This document shows, in pieces, positions 7,004 to 13,893 of a stretch of DNA of 13,962 nt. Source of the stretch: JACRBK01 sp964427955 (lineage in GTDB: Bacteria; Chloroflexota; Anaerolineae; Aggregatilineales; Aggregatilineaceae). The notes beneath the pieces are model-generated. The model made no database searches. It had not been told where the DNA came from and saw only the letters and a program-made list of their open reading frames with translations. Position 1 is the first letter of the stretch; each line of letters starts with the position of its first letter. Location: NCBI GenBank assembly GCA_964427955.1, contig CAYRWY010000117.1, positions 1 through 13,962 on the forward strand, in the 5' to 3' direction. The position numbers and the translations under genes were made by a program.

Positions 7004-8557
7004 TTACGCTACATCCTTTCGTCCGTTGTCCTGACCGGGAGCCGAGGCTTCGACCAGGGCTTGCTGGGTCGCCTCGGCCCGCTGGAATTCTTTGGTAATG
7101 CGCCCCTTGGACATCACGATAATCCGGTCGGCCATCGCCATGATCTCTTTGAGTTCCGTCGAAACAAAAATGATGCCCAGGCCTTGCTTGGCCAGGCCGC
7201 GCATGATCTCGAAGATTTCGTCTTTCGCGCCGACGTCGATCCCGCGCGTGGGTTCGTCCATCAGCAGGACTTTGGGCGAGGTCAGCAGCGCCTTGCCGAC
7301 GACGACTTTCTGCTGGTTGCCCCCGCTGAGCGACGAAATCAGGTTCTGCGGGCTGGAGACTTTGATCGCCAGGTCGTGGATCATGCGCTGGATGCTGGCG
7401 TTTTCTTTGCCGGACGAGAGATAGAACGACCGCACGTAATTTCTGAGGCTGGCCAGCAGCATGTTGTGTGCCACCGAAAGCTGCTGCACCAGTCCTTCGC
7501 GCTGGCGATCTTCGGGGATGAGCATCAAGCCCTGGTGGATGCGGCGGTCGATCAGACCGCGCAGTTCTTTGTGGGCGAGCCAGACTTTGCCGTGCGCTTC
7601 GGGATGCAGCCCGGCCAGGCACTCGAACAACTCGGTCCGGCCCGCGCCCATCAGCCCGTAGATGCCCAGGATTTCGCCTTCGCGCAGCGCGAAGGACACG
7701 TTTTCCAGCAGATAGCCGCCGCCGATCTTGGGCAGCGTCATGGCCTCGACCTTGAGGATTTCCTGGCCAAACTGGTGCTGGGGCGAGCGATAGGTGGAAG
7801 CTGCGTCACGCCCGACCATGCGCTCGACGATCCACGACAGCGTGACCTCGCTCATCGGCGCTTCGGCGATCTTGTGCCCGTCGCGCAGGACGGTGATGTA
7901 GTCGCCGATCCGCATCAGTTCTTCGAGCTTGTGCGAGATGTAGACGATGGTCACGCCCGCGGCGCGCAGCTCGTTGATCACCCGGAACAGGACCTCGACT
8001 TCGACATCGCTCAGGGCGGAGGTGGGTTCGTCCATGATCAGGATGCGCATGTCCAGCGCCAGGGCTTTGGCGATCTCGACCACCTGCTGCTGCCCGATGC
8101 GCAGGTTTTGCACCGGCGTGCGCGGATCGATGGTCTGCTCCAGGCGGGCCAGCAGCGTTTTGGTTTGCTTTTCCTGCTCGCGGTGTTTGATCACGACCCC
8201 GCCGCGCGCCCGCTCGTGCGCCATGAAGATGTTTTCGCTGACGTTCAGATTGGGGAACAGGTTCAATTCCTGGTAGATGATCCCGATGCCCAGTTCTTCC
8301 GCGTCGCGCGGGGAATGCGGGGCGATCTCGCGGCCTTCGAGCAGCAGGCGGCCTTCGGTGTGCTGCTCGACCCCGGCCAGGATTTTCATCAGGGTCGATT
8401 TGCCCGCGCCGTTTTCCCCGACCAGCACATTGACTTTGCCCCGGTAGATGTTGAAATCGACGTGATCGAGCGCCACCGTGCCGGGGTACACTTTGGTGAC
8501 CTTTTCGGCGTGCAGAATCACGTCGTCAGGGATGTGAGTCTGAGGAGCGGCGGCCAT
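7004..8557 (-). CDS. RbsA-type sugar ABC transporter ATP-binding protein with two nucleotide-binding domains
   Basis: This 517-residue protein powers sugar import by ATP hydrolysis on the inner face of the membrane. It has two fused ABC domains, as in RbsA/XylG/MglA. Domain 1 has Walker A GENGAGKST (47-55), the Q-loop at Q96, a degenerate signature LRIGQQ (152-157) and Walker B ILIMDEPTS with D176/E177. Domain 2 has the degenerate Walker A GLMGAGRTE (301-309, Lys replaced by Arg), a full signature LSGGNQ (410-415) and LLMDEPTRGID (431-441). One degenerate site per half is normal for this subfamily. The ATG at 8557 shares its A with the TGA of the DUF2291 gene, so translation is likely coupled. 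The permease follows 2 bp after the stop. Confidence 0.96.
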   Translation of the reverse strand: MAAAPQTHIPDDVILHAEKVTKVYPGTVALDHVDFNIYRGKVNVLVGENGAGKSTLMKILAGVEQHTEGRLLLEGREIAPHSPRDAEELGIGIIYQELNLFPNLNVSENIFMAHERARGGVVIKHREQEKQTKTLLARLEQTIDPRTPVQNLRIGQQQVVEIAKALALDMRILIMDEPTSALSDVEVEVLFRVINELRAAGVTIVYISHKLEELMRIGDYITVLRDGHKIAEAPMSEVTLSWIVERMVGRDAASTYRSPQHQFGQEILKVEAMTLPKIGGGYLLENVSFALREGEILGIYGLMGAGRTELFECLAGLHPEAHGKVWLAHKELRGLIDRRIHQGLMLIPEDRQREGLVQQLSVAHNMLLASLRNYVRSFYLSSGKENASIQRMIHDLAIKVSSPQNLISSLSGGNQQKVVVGKALLTSPKVLLMDEPTRGIDVGAKDEIFEIMRGLAKQGLGIIFVSTELKEIMAMADRIIVMSKGRITKEFQRAEATQQALVEASAPGQDNGRKDVA

Positions 8558-9231
8558 CAGTCCAGCACCTTGAGGTCTACGGGCACGATGATCACCTCGT
8601 CAGGCTTTTCCAGCGAGTAGGCCCCGGTGAACGAGATGGTCTTGCCTTCGATGGACGCCGGGTCCAGCGTGCGGATGGCGTCGGCGTTTTCCGCGCCCAG
8701 CGCCGCCGCGATGATGGGCACGATCCGGTCGCCCATCGCGTTGGCCACGTCGGCGAATTCCTGCTGGTTGACGAAGTTGCCGTATTCGACGAAGCCGACC
8801 GCATCCCGCACCGCCGCGCGCTGGCTGATCTTGATCAGCGGGCCGATGATCAGGGTGGCGTCGGGGGTACCGTCCGGCGGGTTGAGGTCCACCAGCAGAA
8901 TGCCGGTGCGCGAGGTCGTATCCAGCGTGGTCACCTTACCCTCGCCTTTGACCATGAAGCTGTAGGGGCCGGTGCCGGAGCGGTGCCCGAACTGGGTGAT
9001 CGCGGACTGCTGGTTGCTGGCGATCAGGGCCAGCAGGGTCGGTAGATCCTGGGCCTGTTCCTGGTAGGTGGGGAGCACTTTGCTTTCCCAGATTTGCGCG
9101 ACATAATCTTCGCCGCTGAAGCCCTGCTTGGCCGCTTTATCTTCTTTGAGGGTGCGCACTGTCGCGAACGTGCAGCTTGAGAGCGCCGAAATCAAAACTA
9201 AGCCCACGAAAAGGTACCGCTTAGACGTCAT
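8557..9231 (-). CDS. DUF2291-family predicted lipoprotein, first gene of the transporter operon
   Basis: This 224-residue protein matches the DUF2291 family, whose members sit next to RbsABC-type sugar transporters; their biochemical role is not established to my knowledge. The N-terminus MTSKRYLFVGLVLISALSSC is a lipoprotein signal with lipobox LSSC, and Cys20 is the predicted lipidated residue. The remainder is soluble and would face outward. Recognisable stretches include GFSGEDYVAQIWESKVLP and GPLIKISQRAAVRDAVGFVEYGNFVNQ-like segments. I placed the start at 9231 because it gives the clean lipoprotein signal; the frame is open to 9333 but the added residues are not signal-like. AGGAG lies 13 nt before this ATG, rather far. 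As the transporter's only lipid-anchored extracellular component visible here, it might hold or present the unanchored binding protein; this is speculation. Confidence 0.87.
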   Translation of the reverse strand: MTSKRYLFVGLVLISALSSCTFATVRTLKEDKAAKQGFSGEDYVAQIWESKVLPTYQEQAQDLPTLLALIASNQQSAITQFGHRSGTGPYSFMVKGEGKVTTLDTTSRTGILLVDLNPPDGTPDATLIIGPLIKISQRAAVRDAVGFVEYGNFVNQQEFADVANAMGDRIVPIIAAALGAENADAIRTLDPASIEGKTISFTGAYSLEKPDEVIIVPVDLKVLD

Positions 9232-9332
9232 GGTTATGGTGCCGCTCCTAAAGGTTATTTTGCGGTTGAGCCAGTATCGATGCGGATCGGGAGAGGGGGC
9301 TGCCAGGTGGGTCGGGAACATAGAGCAACTCA

Positions 9333-9361
9333 TTGATCTGAATAATTATTCGTGGTAAAAT
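9333..9361 (+). promoter_or_regulatory. predicted sigma70-type promoter of the SorC regulator
   Basis: TTGATC (9333-9338) and TAAAAT (9356-9361) are separated by 17 bp, close to the housekeeping consensus. They sit in an AT-rich island within GC-rich DNA. Transcription would start near 9368, leaving a leader of about 90 nt before the regulator ATG at 9461. Confidence 0.6.
9340..9351. promoter_or_regulatory. perfect 12-bp palindrome, candidate operator
   Basis: GAATAATTATTC is its own reverse complement and lies inside the spacer of the predicted plus-strand promoter. A regulator bound here would block that promoter, which fits autoregulation by the adjacent SorC-family protein. No second copy was seen in the region, and the assignment is by position only. 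Confidence 0.45.
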
Positions 9362-9379
9362 TTATATGCATACTTGTAG

Positions 9380-9406
9380 CTTATACGATTTTGGGTGGAA
9401 TGTCAA
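9380..9406 (-). promoter_or_regulatory. candidate promoter of the DUF2291-transporter-transketolase operon
   Basis: Read on the minus strand, a perfect TTGACA (9406-9401) is followed after 15 bp by TATAAG (9385-9380). The spacer is 2 bp short of optimal, which can mean a regulated promoter or that a different -10 is used, such as TATAAA at 9366-9361. It would give a leader of roughly 140 nt to the ATG at 9231. An 8-bp palindrome TATGCATA (9365-9372) lies at the expected start point. Confidence 0.45.
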
Positions 9407-9460
9407 GCAGTTGGCGCACAAAAAGAACTAATTCTTCTGGTTTATTCTGCGGGGGAACCT

Positions 9461-10441
9461 ATGCCTCTGATTGACGAACTGCGGCTGCTGACGAAAGTGG
9501 CTCATCTGTATTACGAGATGGGGCTGAACCAGTCCGAAGTCGCCCAGCGGCTGGACCTGTCGCAGGCGACGATCTCGCGGCTGCTCAAGCGCGCGATGGC
9601 CGAAGGGATCGTGCGCATCACCGTCAGCACGCCCGCCGGGGTGTATGCCCATCTGGAAAGCGAGCTGGCGCGAAAATACGCGCTGAAGGAAGTGATCGTC
9701 GTGGACTGCGAGAATTCCGACGACGAAGAGCACGTCCAGCGCGTCCTGGGCAAAGCGGCGGCGTTCTACCTGGAGAGCACCCTGAAGCACGGCGGCGTAA
9801 TCGGAATTTCGTCGTGGAGCGCCACGCTGCTGGCGATGGTCGATGCGATGCACCCGCTGGCGCATCCGCTCGGCGCGCGCGTCGTGCAGATTTTGGGCGG
9901 CGTCGGCAACCCGGATGCCGAGGTCCACGCCACGCGCCTGACCGACCGGCTGGCCAAGCTGGTGCACGGCAACGCCTTCTTCCTGACGGCGCCGGGCATC
10001 GTCGGATCGGAAGAGGCGCGGCGCATCTTGATGTCCGATCCCTACGTGGCGGATACGGTGGCGCTGTTCAAGGAAATCACAGTGGCGCTGGTCGGGATCG
10101 GCTCGGTTCAGCCCTCGAAACTGCTGGCCCGCAGCGGCAACATCTTTTCGGCAGCCGAACTCGACCTGGTGCGCGAACAAAAAGCCGTTGGCGACATCTG
10201 CCTGCGCTTTTTCAACGGAGCGGGCCAGCCGGTCAGCACCCCGTTGGATAACCGCGTCATTGGAATGCCCCTGGAACAGCTTCAGCAGATCGAGCGCACG
10301 GTTGCCATCGCGGGCGGCGCGCGCAAACACGCCGCGATCCGGGGGGCGCTGGTCGGGCGCTGGATCAACGTCCTGATCACGGATCGCTTTGCCGCCGAAA
10401 AGCTGATCTCCGCCGCGTCGGACAATGGCCAGAGGAATTGA
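9461..10441 (+). CDS. SorC-family sugar-responsive transcriptional regulator
   Basis: This 326-residue protein has an N-terminal helix-turn-helix at about 23-43 (LNQSEVAQRLDLSQATISRLLKR) followed by a SorC/DeoR-type sugar-phosphate-binding domain. Signatures of that domain include GVIGISSWSATL, the VVQILGGVGNP segment and VALVGIGSVQPS. Family members bind operators as tetramers and respond to phosphorylated sugars, often products of the pathway they control. It is divergent from the transporter-transketolase operon and shares an AT-rich promoter region with it, so it is the obvious candidate regulator of that operon and perhaps itself. Its effector would plausibly be the product of the FGGY kinase. 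The frame is open to 9395, but the ATG at 9461 follows GGGGGA at 4 nt and starts at the conserved sequence. Control of the convergent GH4-PfkB operon is possible but unsupported. Confidence 0.93.
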   Translation: MPLIDELRLLTKVAHLYYEMGLNQSEVAQRLDLSQATISRLLKRAMAEGIVRITVSTPAGVYAHLESELARKYALKEVIVVDCENSDDEEHVQRVLGKAAAFYLESTLKHGGVIGISSWSATLLAMVDAMHPLAHPLGARVVQILGGVGNPDAEVHATRLTDRLAKLVHGNAFFLTAPGIVGSEEARRILMSDPYVADTVALFKEITVALVGIGSVQPSKLLARSGNIFSAAELDLVREQKAVGDICLRFFNGAGQPVSTPLDNRVIGMPLEQLQQIERTVAIAGGARKHAAIRGALVGRWINVLITDRFAAEKLISAASDNGQRN

Positions 10442-10505
10442 GCAGTTACCCTACGCCCTATGTGCGTCAATTTAAGGTTTTGTGAGGCCATCACTGCTTT
10501 ATCCC

Positions 10506-10628
10506 GGCCTCACCCCCCGGCCCCCTCTCCATTCGAAAAGCACAATGGAGAGGGGGAGATTGCCACGCCGGAAAAGTCCCCTCGCCAACTCGGTTGGAGA
10601 GGGGATTTAGGGGTGAGGCCGTTTTTTT
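10506..10628 (+). terminator. compound GC-rich inverted repeat ending in a T run; repeat-derived terminator
   Basis: Outer arms GGCCTCACCCC (10506-10516) and GGGGTGAGGCC (10610-10620) are perfect. Two further hairpins lie inside: CCCCCTCTCCATT (10521-10533) with AATGGAGAGGGGG (10544-10556), perfect over 13 bp, and one at 10578-10604 with arms CCCCTCGCCAAC/GTTGGAGAGGGG, one mismatch. Seven T residues follow the outer arm (10622-10628), so the plus-strand transcript of the SorC regulator should terminate here. The composition resembles dispersed intergenic repeats of Chloroflexota genomes. Confidence 0.65.
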
Positions 10629-10690
10629 CCCTATGACACCAGATCAGATGCTTAACTTGACACGCCCCTACGGGCTTTTTCACCGCGCCG

Positions 10691-10727
10691 CCCATCGTTT
10701 TCTATGGGAGAGGGGCAGGGGGGAGGG
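10691..10727. repeat. probable partial copy of the same GC-rich intergenic repeat
   Basis: CCCAT (10691-10695) pairs with ATGGG (10704-10708) around CGTTTTCT. It is followed by GAGAGGGGCAGGGGGGAGGG, echoing the GGAGAGGGGG arm of the larger repeat 140 bp away. It ends a few bases before the stop of the PfkB gene. Between the two repeats (10629-10690) I see only a weak 4-bp stem GCCC/GGGC with five T residues at 10664-10680. Confidence 0.5.
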
Positions 10728-10730
10728 CCG

Positions 10731-11642
10731 CTACGCCGGATAGGTCTTCAGCCGGTCCTGCACCTGGGCGGCAGACGGCACCCCCAACACGCCGCGGGCG
10801 GTGGTAGAGAGCGCCCCGCAGATATTGCCGCAGCGCAGGCAGGTCTCCAGCGGCTCGCCGCGTAGATAGCCGTACAAAAAGCCCGCGTTGAAGCAGTCTC
10901 CCGCGCCGGTCGTGTCGAAGACCTCCACCGTGATGCCCGGCATCTGGATCACGCGATCTCCGGTCTGTAAGATCGCCCCCTGCGCGCCCTGCTTGATGAT
11001 CGCCATCCGGGCGAGCGACGACAGCCGCCGCAGTGCCTCCTCGACGGTCGCCGCCCCGGTCAGGCGCAGGGCTTCGCTCTCGTTGGGCGAGAAAATATCG
11101 ACGGCGCGGATCGCGGCTTCGACGACGGGATCGTCCAGCGTGGAGTTGTTGTACTGGCAGTCCATGTAGACCACCGCGCCAACCTCGTGAGCCGCCGCGC
11201 ACAATTCCGCGTGGGTCGCGTTCAGGTGGAGGTGCGGCAGCAGCAGCACGCGCGGGCGCGACTCGCGGACGATGGGCGCCAGGGGCGGCTCCGGCTCCGG
11301 ATCGACGTAGCTGATGAAGGCCCGGTCGTGCGGGAACGACATCGAGGCGCTGATCCGCCGCACCGGGTGATCGTGCACGCGGATCAAGCCCTCGTCGATC
11401 CCTTCGGCCCGCACCAGGCCGAGCACGTACTGGCTGAACAGGTCATTGCCGAAATCGCAGGCCCAGCCGACGTGCAGGCCCAGCCGGTGCAGCGCCAGGA
11501 CCGTATTGAACGACCCTCCCGCCAGGGCATCGAAGCCGGTGCCGAAAACTTCGGTGCCCAGGGTTGGAATACAGGGCAAGCCCGTGAAGATGAGATCGCA
11601 GAAGTAGGACCCCTCGATCAGCAGGTCGTAGCCGTGCGTCAT
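10731..11642 (-). CDS. PfkB-family carbohydrate kinase
   Basis: This 303-residue cytoplasmic kinase is of the ribokinase/PfkB type. The C-terminal PfkB signature is DTTGAGDCFNAGF (243-255), with Asp249 as the predicted catalytic base and the GAG anion hole. The N-terminal sugar-site region reads AGGSFNTVLALHRLG (41-55), where Ser44 stands where a small residue is usual. The SPNESEA segment (185-191) gives the N-x-x-E metal-related motif. Its ATG directly abuts the stop of the GH4 gene (TAG then ATG, no gap), so it is translated from the same message and its job is tied to the glycoside hydrolase: phosphorylating either the released sugar or the glycoside itself. Exact substrate (fructose, ribose, tagatose-type or other) cannot be told. 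It is the last gene of operon 2 and converges with the SorC gene. Confidence 0.92.
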   Translation of the reverse strand: MTHGYDLLIEGSYFCDLIFTGLPCIPTLGTEVFGTGFDALAGGSFNTVLALHRLGLHVGWACDFGNDLFSQYVLGLVRAEGIDEGLIRVHDHPVRRISASMSFPHDRAFISYVDPEPEPPLAPIVRESRPRVLLLPHLHLNATHAELCAAAHEVGAVVYMDCQYNNSTLDDPVVEAAIRAVDIFSPNESEALRLTGAATVEEALRRLSSLARMAIIKQGAQGAILQTGDRVIQMPGITVEVFDTTGAGDCFNAGFLYGYLRGEPLETCLRCGNICGALSTTARGVLGVPSAAQVQDRLKTYPA

Positions 11643-13022
11643 CTAGGACCAGCTCCCCACGTACTCCCGGTAGGCGGCCAGGTACTCATCAACCAGCGCC
11701 GTGGCCAGCGAATAGGACAGCACCAGCGGATGGGCCATCAGCGCCCGGATCGCCGTCTGGCGCGAGCGCGTGCGGATCGCTTCCACCGTCAGCCGCTCGT
11801 AATATTTCACGCTCTGCATGAGCAGCCGTTGGGGTTCGGGAATGGCGCCGATGGTCTGCGGATGCACGCCGTTTTTATCCACCGTCACGCTGATTTCGAC
11901 CACGTCATCCGGGCGCATCCCTTCGATGGCCCCTTCGTTGGGCACGTTCACGGCGATATTCAGCGGCGTGCCGGTTTCCAGCGCCTCGATCAGCCCCAGC
12001 GCCACCCCGGCGTAACCTTCGCCGCCGCCCAGGTCGAACACGTCGTTGAAGGCCATCTCGTCGGCTTCTTCCATGCTGGGCGCGTCGGCGCGGGCGTAAT
12101 GCATGTAGGTCGAGCCGCGGCGGTGTTCGTAGGCGGCATAGGTGTTCAGCGCCGCCTGGGGATCGCGCTCGATGTCGATCTGGCCCAACTGGCGCAGCAG
12201 GTGGTGGTTGAGTTCCAGGACCTCTTCGCCGCGCGTCTTTTCGTCGGACAAAATCGCCTGGACGGCGCGCTCGGCGTAGTGGTAGTAAAACAGGTATTCG
12301 TTCATCCACAGGTGATTCGCTTCGACCAGCGCCGGATCGAAGATCGCCATGCTGGACTGCTTCAGAAAAGCGGGATTGCGCAGCAGGTCGCCCAGCACTT
12401 CGCGGCCATCCAGCCAGACGCGGCGCGTCCACGAAAGATGGTTCAGGCCGTACACCTCCGGGCGCAGCCGGTGGGGATCGACCTTGAGCCAGTCCGCGAC
12501 GGTGTGCTGGCAGGCGTTCGCGCCATCGCAAATGCCGACCGTCCGGCTGTATCCGGCATCCCGCATGGCCTGGGCGACCAATCCGGCGGGGTTGGTGAAG
12601 TTGAACATCCACGCGCCGGGGCTGACGTCGTCCAGCAGGCGGGCGTAGTCCAGCAGCGCGGGAATGCTGCGCAAGGCCATCGCAAAGCCGCCGGGACCGG
12701 TCGTTTCCTGGCCCAGGACGTGATGGCGCAGCGCGATCCGCTCGTCGGTGACGCGGCCCTGTTCCTGGCCGACGCGGATGGTCGTGATGACGTGGCTAGC
12801 CCCGTCTAGCGCGGCGCGCGGATCGTTGGTGGTGGTGAGTTTCACCGACGTGCCCACCCGCGCGGCGACCAGCTTACACAGCCTGCCGATCAAATCCAGC
12901 TTTTCGGCGTTGATGTCCATCAGACACAGCTCGTCGAGACCGATCCGTTCCGCCCGCCGCAGCGTCGAAGCGACGAGCAAGGGGGTGCGGACGCCGCCGC
13001 CCCCGATGACAGTGAGTTTCAT
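11643..13022 (-). CDS. glycoside hydrolase family 4 enzyme, 6-phospho-beta-glucosidase-like
   Basis: This 459-residue protein is a GH4 enzyme. The family uses NAD+ and a divalent metal and cleaves glycosides by an oxidation-elimination route. The N-terminal Rossmann loop is IGGGGVRTP (6-14), with DIN at 36-38. GQETTGPGG (104-112) and NPAG (144-147) are typical of the 6-phospho-beta-glucosidase branch. Metal ligands are expected at Cys165 (GICDG) and His195 (GLNHLSW); a catalytic tyrosine probably lies in NEYLFYYH (241-248). The residue after the cysteine is Asp in a CDG context, whereas characterised 6-phospho-beta-glucosidases often have CN, so specificity may differ. AGGAGG sits 8 nt before the ATG. 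It follows a CUT1 sugar permease gene and precedes a PfkB kinase. No PTS component is visible, so a non-phosphorylated glycoside or one phosphorylated after uptake must be considered. Confidence 0.92.
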   Translation of the reverse strand: MKLTVIGGGGVRTPLLVASTLRRAERIGLDELCLMDINAEKLDLIGRLCKLVAARVGTSVKLTTTNDPRAALDGASHVITTIRVGQEQGRVTDERIALRHHVLGQETTGPGGFAMALRSIPALLDYARLLDDVSPGAWMFNFTNPAGLVAQAMRDAGYSRTVGICDGANACQHTVADWLKVDPHRLRPEVYGLNHLSWTRRVWLDGREVLGDLLRNPAFLKQSSMAIFDPALVEANHLWMNEYLFYYHYAERAVQAILSDEKTRGEEVLELNHHLLRQLGQIDIERDPQAALNTYAAYEHRRGSTYMHYARADAPSMEEADEMAFNDVFDLGGGEGYAGVALGLIEALETGTPLNIAVNVPNEGAIEGMRPDDVVEISVTVDKNGVHPQTIGAIPEPQRLLMQSVKYYERLTVEAIRTRSRQTAIRALMAHPLVLSYSLATALVDEYLAAYREYVGSWS

Positions 13023-13049
13023 GCTAAGTTCCTCCTAAAGTTGCCACGG

Positions 13050-13892
13050 TTATTTCACCGATCCGCCTACAATACCTTTGATGAAGTACCGCTGGAAGAC
13101 CACGTAGATCAGGATGCTCGGCAGCGAAACCATCGTCGCGCCCGCCGAAATCAGCGGGATGTTCGTGGTATGGCGGCCCTGGAAGAAGGCCAGCCCCAGC
13201 GGCAGGGTGCGCAGTTCCTCTTTGGTGACCAGGACCAGCGCCAGCAAAAAGTCGTTCCACGTCCAGATGAAGAACAAGACCAGCATGGTCAGCACGCCCG
13301 GCCACACTACCGGCAGCAGCACCCGCCACAGCACGCCCCAACTGGTGCAGCCGTCCACTTTGGCGGCGTCGGCCAGGTCGCGCGGGACGGCGGCGAAAAA
13401 GCCGCGCATCCAAAACGTGCCGAAACACACGCTCATCCCGATCTGCGGCAGGATCAGCGCCCAGTAGGTATCGAGCAGGCCCAGGCTGCGCAGCTCATAG
13501 TACAGCGGGATGATGTAGGCTTCCTGCGGGACCATGATGCCCAGCAGGAACACCACGAAGATCACCCGGCTGAACGGGAACCGCAGCCGCCCGAAGGCGT
13601 AGCCGGTCATGATCGAGAGCACCGCCGCGACGGCCATCACCGGCAGCACGACGATCACGCTGCTGCGGAAGTAGTTGTTGAAATGCGCCTGGGACCACGC
13701 CTCTTGAAAGTTGCTCCAGCGCCAGGTCTTGGGCAGCGCCAGCGCCCCTTTGACGATCTCGCTGTTGTCTTTGAAGGCCGTGAAAATGTTGATCGCGAAG
13801 GGGAACGCGGCGATGAACAGCAGCACGATCAGGATCGTGTAGACCGGCAGCATGGACAGGCGGTGCCGGGTTATGTCGGAGAAGAATCGCAT
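13050..13892 (-). CDS. MalG-type (CUT1) sugar ABC transporter permease
   Basis: This 280-residue membrane protein has six hydrophobic segments and the normal length of a MalG/UgpE-type permease. The cytoplasmic EAA loop, which docks the ATPase, is visible at about 170-192 as RDLADAAKVDGCTSWGVLWR, followed by LLP. The N-terminal arm and the C-terminal FIKGIVGGSVK-like tail also fit. It pairs with the MalF-type permease whose tail is encoded just upstream; CUT1 importers usually carry oligosaccharides, glycosides or polyols. The ATG follows GGAAGG at 5 nt, and the upstream stop lies only 1 bp before it. A 27-bp gap leads to the GH4 gene. The ATPase is not in the window; in many such systems a shared ATPase is encoded elsewhere. 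The binding protein should lie beyond the right edge. Confidence 0.94.
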   Translation of the reverse strand: MRFFSDITRHRLSMLPVYTILIVLLFIAAFPFAINIFTAFKDNSEIVKGALALPKTWRWSNFQEAWSQAHFNNYFRSSVIVVLPVMAVAAVLSIMTGYAFGRLRFPFSRVIFVVFLLGIMVPQEAYIIPLYYELRSLGLLDTYWALILPQIGMSVCFGTFWMRGFFAAVPRDLADAAKVDGCTSWGVLWRVLLPVVWPGVLTMLVLFFIWTWNDFLLALVLVTKEELRTLPLGLAFFQGRHTTNIPLISAGATMVSLPSILIYVVFQRYFIKGIVGGSVK

Positions 13893-13893
13893 G

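Noticed and set aside
7002..7622. N-terminal extension of the permease frame
   Set aside because: It overlaps the ATPase gene in another frame, is rich in P, R and Q, and lacks membrane character; the permease clearly starts at 7001 behind a ribosome binding site.
10664..10680. Second plus-strand terminator (GCCC/GGGC stem with TTTTT)
   Set aside because: The stem is only 4 bp, and a much stronger structure with T7 lies upstream.
10510..10695. 61-codon minus-strand frame in the intergenic repeat
   Set aside because: It is made almost wholly of the GC-rich inverted repeats and has no convincing start signal.
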